A DNA stretch of 64,000 bases, taken from contig CP126199.1 in assembly GCA_030272155.1 (NCBI GenBank), positions 3,646,501 to 3,710,500 on the forward strand, read 5' to 3'. Source of the DNA: Tetradesmus obliquus (Eukaryota; Chlorophyta; Chlorophyceae; Sphaeropleales; Scenedesmaceae). Below the pieces are notes generated by a model. That model was not told the DNA's origin. It saw only the letters and a list, made by a program, of their open reading frames with translations, and did not search any database. This document shows, piece after piece, positions 23,708 through 36,295 of the stretch. The first letter of the stretch is position 1. Each line of letters starts with the position of its first letter. The translations under genes and the position numbers were made by a program.

Positions 23708-25689
23708 ATGGAGGCACCAAACAGGCTGGCGCTGCAGCTGGATGCAGAAATCAGCGCTGTCATCACAGCTATGCGGCAGAATGCGAAGTGGGCCGTGGTG
23801 CCTGGCAAGTACAATGTGAGACACACCGAAGGCCCTTCTGCAGCGCAAACTACTCTCGATCCAGCGCGTCGGCAATCGTTTATGACTTCATAGGACACAA
23901 TCTATGAGATATACATGCTGTAGCTGTTTGAGTGGCGTTGGGCTGCCTATGGCCAAGCTGTGCAGATGGCCGGTTTGTTTGCATTAGGGTGCCTCTGTGT
24001 TGCGTTCCTGATCCCTGTCAACGCTGCTAAACGCTGCAGGAGGAGGACCAGATGGAGCCTGAACCCCATTATGAGGATTTCAGGTCCCTGAGGCGCAAGA
24101 TTTTTGACTGGGAGGGTACGTAGCTGCAGCTGCACTGCTGCAGGCGCCAGCTGCTGTTGGGCAGTATGCGAAAAGCAACCAACAGCACAGCCAGGAGTGT
24201 TACAGCAGTGAAAATACCAGATTGTGTCAACTGCATGGCAATTGCATGCTGTGTGCAGTGCCTGTCAGAGCTGTGCGGTGCAGGTAGCATCAGCCAGCTG
24301 ACTGTTGGCTGCAGCAGTTGAGCAAGTTGACACTGCAGCGGCATGCAGACTTGTCAGCGCTGCGTTCTGGAGCCGCTGCTGCCTCGTCCTGTTCCTGCAA
24401 GCAAGTCTGCTGCCTGCATGCTGCGACCACTGCATCTTCTGCTGCTGCAGACTGGTCAGCTGTGCAGCCGCTGGAGTTTCTGGCGCCATTCCTCAAGCTT
24501 GTGCGGGAGCCAGAAGTCAGCGGGCCTATCACAGGAGTGGCGCTGACTGCGCTTTGGCGCCTGCTGAGCAGCGGGGTGCTTGGTGAGAGGCCTGCACTGC
24601 AACAGCAGAGCAGCAGCAACAGCACACAGCAGCAGCAAGCAGGGTGTCAGCTGTGGGACCTGACCAGCTGCACCGACAGCAGCAGCGCTGCTGCCAAGGG
24701 GATCGCCTGCAGAGCTAAATCATTGCATGGCAAAGCAGCGGCAGGTGTCAGAGGCGTGTTAATCCAGTGCAAGGCACTATGACTCTTCAGCAGCTGTTGA
24801 GGCATGTGCCAGCATATCCACCAAGCTGCATGCAGGTGTGCATGTGCAACCAAGGACAGCGCTTGCAAAGCCTAATCTGCTTACCCCTGGGGGCTTGCTG
24901 TTGCGCTCCTGCAGGCGTGCAGTGCAAGGGGGCTGCCGAGGCAGTGAATGCGATTGTGGACAACACCACGCAGTGCAAGTTTGAGGCCACCAGCCCAGCC
25001 AGTGATGAGGTGGTGCTGTTCAACATCCTGCAGGTGAGTGCCTGGCAAACAAATGGTGTACCGATCGTATGTTCTTGTTTCAATCCTTGGCTTTGCAATG
25101 CGGCATCTTGACAGGCAAATTTCATGCTGTGTGAGATGTGGCGAGCGTCTTGCTCCTGCCATCTGCAGCCCTCCTGAGCAGTGTTGCTGTGTCAACTGAC
25201 AAGCCTGCGTCCATTAATGCACAATAGCACCAAGCAGCACGTGTCAAGCAGGGCATCCTTGGCAGCAGCTGACGCCCTCGTAGTTTGTATGCCGCTCTCC
25301 TATGTTCTCTGACGCGCTGCTGTGCTGTGTGGTGTGTGGACTCTGCTACTCATCGCAGGTGCTGCAAGCTGTCGTCAAGTGTGAGGCGGGGGTGTTCTTG
25401 ACAGATGAGTCCATCTGCAAGGCATACCAAGCTGCATTCATGCTTGGGAACCTGGATGCAGGTGAGGGCGAGGCACACAGCTGCATCGGTAGACTTCCTT
25501 GAAGCAGCTCAATAGACTTCCTTGAAGCAGCTCAAAGGATGCAATGAGTTGTGCATAACCTGCATTGGCAGGTTCGTTGCAGAGATCCAGCCCATATAAA
25601 TCAGTGTGTATCTACAGCAGTAGAGAACTATGATTAAGGTGCTGCTGGCCTGCATATGGGGTACGGTGTGAGCTGCTTGAGCTGTACTA

Positions 25690-25727
<38 letters not shown>

Positions 25728-28700
25728 AGACCTGCGCAGCAACCGCAACAGCCGAGAGGTCTCGGAGCTGCTCACGCACTACAGCAGGCAGATCATGGGC
25801 GAGGTCACCAGCGTGGTCTTTGAACGGCTGCAGGAGCTGGAGCCAGGCAGCCCCGCAGCAGACGAGGCAGCAGCAGCAGGCGGCGTGCTGCCACACATCA
25901 GCAGCGTCGTCGCTGCCGCAGCTGCAGAGGCAGCGGCAGCCAAGGCGGCGGCGGCGGCGGAGGCGGCAGCAGCGAACGCAGCCGTGCTGGCGGCGGAAGC
26001 AGAGGCAGCTGCAGCGGTCGCGGCGGCGGCTGAGGCAGCAGCTGCAGCAGCGCCGGCGGCAGGTGACGGCAGCAGTCCTGCGACAGAAGCAGCAGCAGTA
26101 GCAGACGCAAACACTGCAGATGCGCTTGACGTCCAGCTTTCAGTGCAGACGGGGAGCAGCGGCAGCCAGCTGCAGCAGCAGCCGGGCGCATCTGCAGCTG
26201 TCCAGACATCATCGGGCGGTGCTGAGCCCCGCTCGCCTGGCGCTGCAGCAGCAGTGGCAGCCGCAGCAGCATCAGCAGCTGCAGCAGCAGCATCCAGCGG
26301 TGGCAGCAGCGCTGCAATGCTGAACAGGCAGCTGAGTGCGACAGTTGGTACGACTGGCCACCACCACAACAGCGTGCTAGGTGACGATGCCAGCAGCGAC
26401 GCGGGTGCAACAGCCAACAGCAGTGTAGCGCCAGGTGACCTAGCCTCCTTTGCAGGATCTGTGTCGGGGCGCTCGCTTGCTGGCGGCGGCAGCAGCAGCG
26501 GCACAGGCCCGCACAGCAGCGCGCCTGGTGCTGCCGGCAGCTGCAGCGACCTGCACGGCGCCGCGGCAGCAGCAGCAGCGCCCAGCCTTGCTGCTGCCGG
26601 CATCACAGGCGGCAGCAGCATAAGTGCGGCACACAACACCAGCGTGAGCTACCGCAGCCGCTACAGCCACGGCCTGCCGTGTGCTGTAGAGGTGCTGTCA
26701 TTTTTAATCGATTGTGTAGCGCAGCGGCGGCTGGATGGCGAGGGCGGCAGCAGCGGCATGAGCAGCGGCAGTGGCCCAGATGACGAGTATGCCATGTTTG
26801 GGCTGGCCATGGTGCATCGCGCGGTGCTGGCAGGGGGCCCTGCGCTGCAGCTGCACGAGGCGCTGCTGGGGCTGCTGCACCGGGAGCTGTTTGCGGCAAT
26901 GACAGCAGCGGTACGTTACAGGATGCGGCTAGGTGACAGGTTGCGCGTTTGTTACGGTTGCGCATTTGAAAACAAGCCGGATGTGTCCTGCAAGCTAGCT
27001 AAACTTGCTGGGTTGTTGGCGTGCTTGCTGCTCGTATGGGTGTGGACGTCGGAGGTGCCGCTGAACGCCCCAGCAGCCACTCTGCACGCGCATTCACAGC
27101 ATCAGCAACCCATGTGCATCATGTTGCTTTGCCTGTCTAAGAAGCATACGGAGACTCTCAGCCGCACCTTGGAACTGTGCAACTCAGTCTAAAATATTTT
27201 TGCATGCATGCTGCACTGCAGGCGCAGAGTGCCTCGCTGGGTGTGGTGGCGGGCATCTGCCAGCTGCTGCTGGCGGTGTGGCAGGTGCTGGGGCCCTGCA
27301 GCATGCTCCAGATGGAGGCGGTGCTGCAGAGCGTGCTGCTGCGCCTGGCAGACGGTGAGCGCGCTGCACAGCAGGCTTGGCCACAGCATGGGTAGTGGTA
27401 GCCAGCAGGCGTATAGCGCTTCGCTCCAGGCATGACGTCAGATGCAGCTTGCTGATGTATCTGTATGTTGTATGCTTGTGGCAAGAGTCCATCTGTGACA
27501 GCTATGCTGCTGATGGAGGCGGTGCTGCAGAGCGTGCTGCTGCGCCTGGCAGACGGTGAGCGGGCTGCACTGCCCGAGCCACCAGGCATTGGGTAGTGGT
27601 AGCCAGCAGCAGCCGGGGCGATGCGCCAAGTTCTGGATGTGACATCAGATGCAGCTTGCTTGCGTGCTGGTGTGCTTGTGTGCTTGTGGCGAGAGCCGTG
27701 GATGGTTGTCTGTGTCAGCCATGGTGCAGGATGGATGGGCCTTGTTGTAGCACGCAGCAGGGCAGTGCCCAGCCCAGCCATCCACCAAGGGCTGTAGCTG
27801 TGCACACCCCTGCAACCAGCGTGCTGTGTTTTGTTTTGTTGTGTGCGGTGCTGCAGGCAAGGATGCGGCATCGCCTGAGCAGCAGGAGGCCGCGCTAGAG
27901 GGCTTGCTGGACCTCACGCGCTGCCCAGGCTTCATGCACGCAGTGTTCCTGTCGTGCGACTGCAGGCTGGAGCGCAGGTGAGCGCCTGCTACGGCAGTAG
28001 CTGCTCTACTGTTCACAGATACAGCTGTGCTGGGATGCGCAGCCGTGTGGTTGCTGCCGGGGCGATATGGAGCGCTGTGATGGCATCGGCTGCTCACATT
28101 GAATGCTGCGACAGACACTTGTGCAACTTGCTCATTCACTGTCATCAGCGTCTCATTCACTGTCATCAGCGTCAGTAACCATCGCTGCACGCTTGCCACA
28201 TCTCCTCCCACGTACAATGTGCCTATGATATGCATAAATGCTTCCTGTGTTGCTTGCTGCTGCGCTGCAGCAACCTGTTTGAGGACCTGGCAGGCCTGCT
28301 GTGTAGAACTGCCTTCCCTGGCGGCAGCAGCGGCAGCAGAGGCCTGGGCCCCATGCACCTCATCAGCTTGGAGGCACTGCTGGCGCTGCTGGCTGCGCTG
28401 GCAGAGAGGTGGGTGATTTGTCATAACATATGTTATAACATAGTTGTAACGTGCTCGTTGCTCAGCTAGGTATGTGGTCAGCCATCAGGAAGGCCAGCAG
28501 CAGGTTGCTGGTGAAGCGCCCAGCAGCTTGTTACAGGTGAACAGGAGCTGCTGTTATCACAAAACAAAAGGGGATGCGTGTGATGGCAGGAATGTGGCGG
28601 CGTGTCCTGCTGGCACTGCTGCAGCGTGAGTATCCTCAGCGCAACACCAGTATGCGCTGAAATGCAGAATGCACACGCACATCTGGCATGCTGCAGTCAG

Positions 28701-31700
28701 AGTCGAGTTTTTGACACCAGCTGCTGATGCATCTCCTGCATCTGTGCTGTGCTGATGCATCTCCTGCATCTGTGCTGTGCTGCAGGTTGAACGACCCGCC
28801 ACCCCAGCTGCAGCCCTCCAGCTGCTTGGGCAAGTATGTAGACGTGTGGGGCCCGGTGTGCAGGGGCGAGACGCTGCCAATTGAGCAGATCATAGGGCAC
28901 TCAGCAGCAACAGCAGGCCTGGCAGCAGCATTAGGAGCAGCAGCAGCCGAGCCGGTCGGCGGCATCACCAGCAGCAGCGGCACGCACTACAGCAGCTGGG
29001 CGGCAGCAGCTGCTGCTGGCGGCGGCTTGCAGGACCCGCAGCAGCAGCAGCAGCAGCAGAGTATAGGGATGTCGGTTGCTGCTGCTGCCGCTGCTGCTGA
29101 AGTTGCCGCGTTCGAGAAGGGTTTGAAGCAGCGAGTGATGCTGGCAGTAGACCATTTCAATAAAGACTACAAGAAAGGTTTCCAATTCCTGCAGGTGCGT
29201 GGCATGCAACTGCTGGTGGTGCTGTTGCTCGCGTTGCTGCTGAGGTTATGGGCACCTGCCAGGGCATCATGTTGCTGCTGCAAGCAAGAGTGGACTTTTT
29301 TACAATTGAGGTTGCCGGATATGCACGACTGCTTCCAACCAACTCTTCAAAGCTGTTTGCACATGCAGTCAGCGCCTGTTTTGATCACAGCTGGTCATAA
29401 GCAATGCCATTGGCTGTCTGCTGCTATGCACATACTGGTGCTGCTGCTGTGAATACAGGCCAACAAGCTTCTGCCAGAGCTGCGCATACAAGATGCAGCC
29501 GACAGCAGCAATGCATCAGCAGCAGCAGGCGCAGCAGCAGCAGGCGGCAGCAGCAGCAGCAGCGACCCGCCACCCAAGCATATCACCACCAGCAGCGCAG
29601 AGCATGCCGTGGATGAAGACACGCTGGCGCAGTGCATTGGGTACTTCCTGTGTGTGTGCCCGGGGCTGAACAAGACCACAATCGGCGAGCTACTGGGCGA
29701 GCCGGACAGGTTCTACCTCAAGGTGGGTGCATGAGTAGCCGCAAGGGGGTCTGGGGAAAAGGGAAGGTGTACTTGTGCGCTGCTCTATGCCGTGTGATCT
29801 GCACAGCGCTCAAAGCTGATGTTTTCAGCTTGCATGTCAGAGCATGAGACACACAGCCGGCGGCGTCCTGGCTGTTCACTCGTGCACGCATGCAAGGCGT
29901 TAGTGATGCCGTTGCCTGCGCTGTCTTCTCTCTCTGCCACCAGGTGCTGGACGCGTTCACTTCCACGTGAGACTTCTTCGGGCTTTGTCAAACAGGTGCT
30001 TGCTGTGTTGCCTCTCTGCCGCGTCAGGCGCTGGGCGCGTTCACGTCCCATGCATGCGAGCTGCTGCTCACCAGGCCCATCTTTCCTACGTGCGTGTTTC
30101 CCCTGTCAGGTGCTGGACGCGTTCACCTCCACGTTCAACTTTCTGGGCTGTCTTTCGACGTGGGCCTGCGCACCTTCCTGGAGTTATTGAAGCTGCCGCT
30201 ACATGCAAATCTGCTAAACTCCTGCCGCGTCCTGCCGTATGGTACTAGGTGCTGGACGCGTTCACCTCCACGTTCAACTTGTCTGGGCTGTCTTTCGACG
30301 TGGGCTTGCGCACCTTCCTGGAGTTATTGAAGCTGCCGCTACATGCAAATCTGCTGAACTCCTGCCGCGTCCTGCCGTATGGTACTAGGTGCTGGACGCG
30401 TTCACCTCCACGTTCAACTTGTCTGGGCTGTCTTGTCTTTTGATGTGGGCCTGCGCACCTTCCTGGAGCCGTTCAAGCTGCCGCTACATGCACTCCACTC
30501 ATCTCCTGCCGCTTCCTGCCGTATGTCACCAGGTGCTGGACGCGTTCACCTCCACGTTCAACTTTTCTGGGTTGTCGTTTGACGTGGGCCTGCGCACCAT
30601 CCTGGTGTCTTTCAAGCTGCCGCTGCATGCACTCCACTCATCTCCTGCCGCTGCCTGCCGTATGTTACCAGGTGCTGGACGCGTTCACCTCCACGTTCAA
30701 CTTTTCTGGGCTGTCTTTTGACGTGGGCCTGCGCACCTTCCTGGAGTCGTTCAAGCTGCCGGGCGAGGCGCAGAAGATCGACCGCATCATCAACACCTTT
30801 GGCAAGGCGTATTTCAAAAACGCGCCGGACATCTTTGCGAATGAGGACGCCGCGTACATCCTGGCGTACAGCGTGATCATGCTCAACACGGACCGCCACA
30901 ACAGCCAGGTGCGCGCGGGCGGCACTGCAGTGCGGGTGCTGGCAGGAGCGCCGGCAGGGTGCACAGGAGAGGGCGCAGGGCGGGTGCAGGGCATCCGATG
31001 GAGCGCACATGGTTCATCATGCAATGGCCTAGCCCTGTGTTGCGTGCGAGGTCGCAGAAAAGGCGGAGGCTGCGAGTACATTTTTGTGCGCCGCTGCCCG
31101 CTACCTGAGCTAGCTTACGTTGCATGCCCGCAATCACTGTGCTATCATTCAGCAGCACTGCACAGCAACCGCTTGTGTGTACTTAAGCGTCGTCACGCGT
31201 GTGCGTTTCTGATCTGGGGATAAGGAGAAGATGGGGGAAAAGGAGTTCTGCAGGCAGTGCAGTCATTTAATATAATGACATGATACTGCAACCTATGCAT
31301 GGGCTATGCGTTTGTGCTTGTGCGCCTGCAGGTGAAGAAGAAGATGGAGGAGGCGGAGTTCTGCCGCAACCTGCGCGGCGTCAACGCGGGCCAGGACTTC
31401 CCCAAGCCCTTCCTGTCAGGCATCTACCACAGCATCTGCAGCTGTGAGTGCAGCCCGGTGTATTATAGCCCGCTGGCTGGAGTGTTGTAGTCGTTTGGTT
31501 CTTATCAGGTGTCCGTAATGCCTTCCTGTCAGGCATCTACCACAGCATCTGCAGCTGTGAGTGCCTTTGTTGCTGGTCCTGTCCTTGTATCCTTATCATG
31601 TATGCCCTAACTGGTTTCACCAGATCCTTCCTGTCAGGCATCTACCGCACCTCCTACTCAGGTGTGTGCCTGCCATCCATATGGCCGCTGCTCCAAATGC

Positions 31701-33141
31701 AGTGTATGCTGCTCCCCTGCTGCTGCTTGCCTCACCACTGCTGCCTGCCTGCTGCCCCCGCAGCGCCGCTGCGCATGAGCGACACGGTGGGGCCTCCCGC
31801 CGTGACGGGCCCTGCCGCCACTGCGCTGTGGACGCTCATGGCTGAGCGCACCAGCAAGCCGCGCGGCAGTGCACTGATTTTGCCGCCAGCAGGTGAGCAG
31901 GGGGCATTTGCAGCTGCCGGGGTGCGGTCGTGTGCGTGTGAGTGTCTCTGTGCGTTGAGCGCACCAGCAAGCCGCGCGGCAGTGCACTCATCCTGCCCCC
32001 AGCAGGTGAGAACAAACCAGTGGTGCATGCTTTGAACAGGCTGTGTACTCTCTTTGCCCTGTCAGCCTGTCATTGGCCAAGGCGGACCGCTGCGTGTAAG
32101 GGTGTGTAGCTGTGGCTGCTGGGTGGGTGGGTGTGTACGACGCGTGCGTGATAGTTTGTGTGAGCGCATGTGTGGCAGAGGCTGTTGCGTGTGCATGCTC
32201 GGTCTATGTACTAGCAGTCTTGCTGTGCTCTTTGCTCCCTGCCTGCCTGGTTGCCTTGCATTTGTACGCCTGCTTGCCTCCATACCTTACAACTGCATGC
32301 CTGCCCGCCTACGCTAACCTGCCTCCCCACGTTCTGCCAATGCGCCGCTGCTTTCTGCACGTTCCTCTCTGCCTGCCGCCAGTGCGCCACTGCTTCGACA
32401 CCATGATGTTCAGCCTGGTGTGCCTGCCTGCCTGTCTGTCTGCTCGCGTAAACATCTCACACCTGCCTGCCTGCCCGTGTGTGGTTCAACCGGCCCCTCC
32501 CTGCCTGCCTGCCGCCAGTGCGCCACTGCTTCGACACCATGATGTTCCGCCTGGTGTGGGGCCAGTCAGTGCACGCCATGGGCGTGGTGCTGGAGCACGC
32601 AGAGACAGACGCAGTGGCGCGCGCCGCGCTGGACGGCCTGCGCACAGCAACGCGGTGAGTGCGCTCTGCAATAAGCTTTGATAGCGAGTGTCGCAGCTTG
32701 CAAGCACACTTTGGATTGCTGTATCGGTGTTGTAAGTGCGCCGCACTGGACGGCCTGCGCACAGCGACGCGGTGAGTGCGCTTTGCAAGGGTTGCGGACC
32801 TGCGGATATCTTGTATAGCTGGGTTGGTGTTGCACGTGCGCCGCATTGGACGGCCTGCGCACAGCGACGCGGTGAGGGCGCGCTGCAGGGGTGTGCAAGT
32901 GGTGCAGCTTGGCAACGCATTCGGGTTCACTTTGCCTTGAGGGTGTTCAGCTGCTGCCACTTGCAGTGGCTTCTGCGGTGCTGTCGACAAGTTGGCAGCA
33001 TGATGTCGTGGTGCTTGATGTATGCATCTGTGTGGTGCAGCTGTTGTCTGTTCAATTACACAGCCATGCAGGGCAGCCGCACAGTGTGTCGTGCTGGAAA
33101 GGCTGCTGCTGGTGCGTCGTGCAGCATTGTCTTAACCTTTT

Positions 33142-33172
<31 letters not shown>

Positions 33173-35023
33173 TTGGCTGCGCACTATGATGTGGAGGGCG
33201 TGGCAGATTCTGCTGTGCTGCTGCTGGCCAAGTTCAGCGGCAGCCTCACGCCCGCCATCCCTAAGCCGCGCGTGGCGTTTGGCAGGGACAAGAAGGCCTG
33301 CGCCGCAGTGGAGATGATGTTCCTCATCGTCACGAGGTGAGTCCTTAGCTTCACTTACTTAACTATCTAACCTGTGGTGGTGCCAATGTTTGTAACCGTG
33401 CGCTTTGATGAGGAGGGTCAGGGATCTGGGAACGATTGGCTAGCATGGTTGCACAATTGTCTGCAGACGTTGTTGCGTCGGTTGAAGTTGCATGTGGTTG
33501 AGCACATGCCGATACACGTCTGTAAACCAAAAGCGCCAGCTGCATCACAACATGCGTAACAACGCGCTGCGCTGCGCTGTGGTGTGCTGATGTGCTGTAC
33601 TTCAGGTACGGCGACTGCATCCGCAGCAGCTGGTCAAACGTGCTGGAGCTGGTGCTGCGGCTGGACAAGCTAGACATGCTGCCGCCAGCACTCGAAGCAC
33701 TCCTGGACTCAGACGTTTGGGGCGTGCCAGCAGCAGGCACTGGCGCTGTCACGGGGCCTGCGGCAACAGCAGCAGCAGCAGCTCCAGCCGTATCTGCTGC
33801 TGCCAACGGCAGCGTAGCAGCAGATGGTGCGGATACAGCAGCAGCAGCGCCGCCTGGGGGTGCTGTGGGGCGTCCGCTGCGGACTGCGCGGCAACGGCGC
33901 GCGGCGGGCGCGGGCAGCCGGCGTGGCGGGCTGGGTGGCGGCGTGGGCGTTGGCAGCGGTTTCCTGCGCAGCGTGACACAGCTCATCGCGCTGCAGGAGC
34001 CCGAGTATGAAGCCAAGGGCTCGCCGGTTAGTTCTGGCTGTCTATTTGTATTATCAAGACTATTATATGTTTTTTTTGGTGCAAGCCGAGCACCACGCTG
34101 AGGTCTTTTAGTTGTGCGTACCAACCCTGCTGCTGCCGCAGTTTGGGTGAGGTGCCGCCAGCTGCTGACACACGTGTAGTGCAGGCATGTACACATGCCT
34201 CATAACGGCAGCTGCAAAGAGTCAAGCCATGCGTTGACAATCAAGCTGATCATCCGCGCCATCTGCCTGCTGCTGCGCCTGCAGACTGAGAAGCAGTACG
34301 AGGCTACCGCGCTGGACGTGCTGCACAGCAAATGCGCCATTCAGGATGTGTTTGCTGACAGCAGGTTCCTCAAGCAGGAGGCGCTGCAGGTGAGGCAGCC
34401 GGCGCTCATGAATCAGACATCATTCATGTGCAGGCTGTTCGCCGTGTGTGCTTCTTCTGCTGCTACATCAGCATGCTCCCTCAGCTGCAGTTGCATGACA
34501 CAGATTTGAGATTCACAGTATGTTAAGGTGGCTCCCTTGCGTCGGCAGAGCTGCGTCGCGCCCGCACCAGCCGCAAGTAGCTGCTTGCTGTCACCAGCCA
34601 TGAGCCAGAGAGTTTGTGTGTTCAGCAGATCACTGCATATCATTCTATTATATCTTTATGCTTCTGTGCGTCTCTGTCCCGTGCAGGCCCTGGTAGCGGC
34701 CATCATCAGCGCCCCGGGGACGCTGCCGCGCCCGCCGCCGCTTGCAGCGGGTGGCGCGCAGCAGCACGCAGCAGCAGGCCCCGGCTCGGGCGATGGCGCA
34801 AAGCAGGCGCAAATAGACCGGTGAGCGGGCACAGCCGGCTGTGTGCAGGGGCAGCGCTGTTTTGGCGTAGCGGATGCCCTGTGCACGTTTGCAGCAGCTC
34901 ACCTGTGCTTGTGCAGACATTTCACACAATATCCTGCCTGTTGCTGGCGTTGGTTGTCAACTGCACATGGCAAGTGCAATTGGGGTCTGGGATGACACGC
35001 TGAGTATACTGTGGCTTGATTGG

Positions 35024-35054
<31 letters not shown>

Positions 35055-35673
35055 TCTGGCTCTTCTGCCATGGTGGACTGGGAGGCGGCTGAGCTGTGCC
35101 TGGACCTGCTGCTGGTGAGGAGGGCGCGGCAGCAGCAGCTGAACAGCAGCGCAGCAGCACATAACTGCACGCAGCAACAACAGCTGCACCCCGCTGTCCT
35201 GTTTGTAGCTTCAGCAATGACAGATATTGCCCACCCCACCAGGCTGCTACTGCCAGACACAGCCATGCATTGCTGGCAACACACAGGAGCTTCTCTGTTG
35301 GATGAACAATCAAACTGAGTATAGCACAGCAGCATGTGCGGGTGGCTCCTCTCAACTGTCGCTGCGCATGCCGTCAAATCGACATCGTGTTGCTGTGCCG
35401 CAGGTGGTGCTGCTGCGCAACCGCGACCGCCTCTCACTGCTGTGGCCACCTGTGTTTGACCACCTGTGCGCCATCATCCGCGGAAAGGGCGTGGAGGGCA
35501 CGCTGGTGGCGGCGGCTGCTGTGGGGCTGCTGCGGCTGTGCCAGCGGCTGCTGCCGTGCAAGCCGGAGGCAGCAGAGCCGCTGCTGCGGGGGCTGCAGCT
35601 GGTGCCCAGCCTGGACCCTGAGGTGGGTTGGCTGTGGCAGTGCCTTTCTGTGCTGTTGCACCCTTCCTGTGTT

Positions 35674-35718
<45 letters not shown>

Positions 35719-35806
35719 GGGGGCTGCAGCTGGTGCCCAGCCTGGACCCTGAGGTGGGTGGGTCTGGTGGCAGTGCTTTTCTGTGCTGTTGCACCCTTCC
35801 TGTGTT

Positions 35807-35860
<54 letters not shown>

Positions 35861-36264
35861 GGGTGCAGCTGGTGCCCAGCCTGGACCCTGAGGTGGGTTG
35901 CTGTGGCAGGGTTTCTGTGCTGTTGCACCCTCCCTGCATGTCCTGCTGCTGCTGCTGCTGGAGCTGGTGCCCAGCCTGGACCTTTGTGTGCTCTGGGCTC
36001 AGTCATTCACACACTTCGTGATGCTAAACAGTCCCTGCTGCTGCGGCTGCATGTTGCCTGGAGTTGAAGGGACGGCAGGCAGCACAGCTGCGTAGCGTTG
36101 CACGTGTTAGCTGCGCATGCGGCTGCTGAAGGAACTGCGCGCAGCATATCAGGGCATTGCGGGCGGCTGCGGCTGTCGACTTTTGCTCGCCTTTAGTTCT
36201 CAGCTTTCCTGTCATCTGCATTGCCCAGTCATGCCTGCACAAACCAGCCGACATTTACCAAGGG

Positions 36265-36295
<31 letters not shown>

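Noticed and set aside
25779-26639. 286-codon minus-strand frame in ARF-GEF exon 6
   Set aside because: Shadow of the Ala/Ser-rich insert of the ARF-GEF, which is bounded by correct splice phases.
30110-30671. Upstream copies of exon 12 as genuine mutually exclusive exons
   Set aside because: They stop before GEAQ, have no donor, and contain frameshifts or unit lengths not divisible by three, so they cannot replace exon 12.
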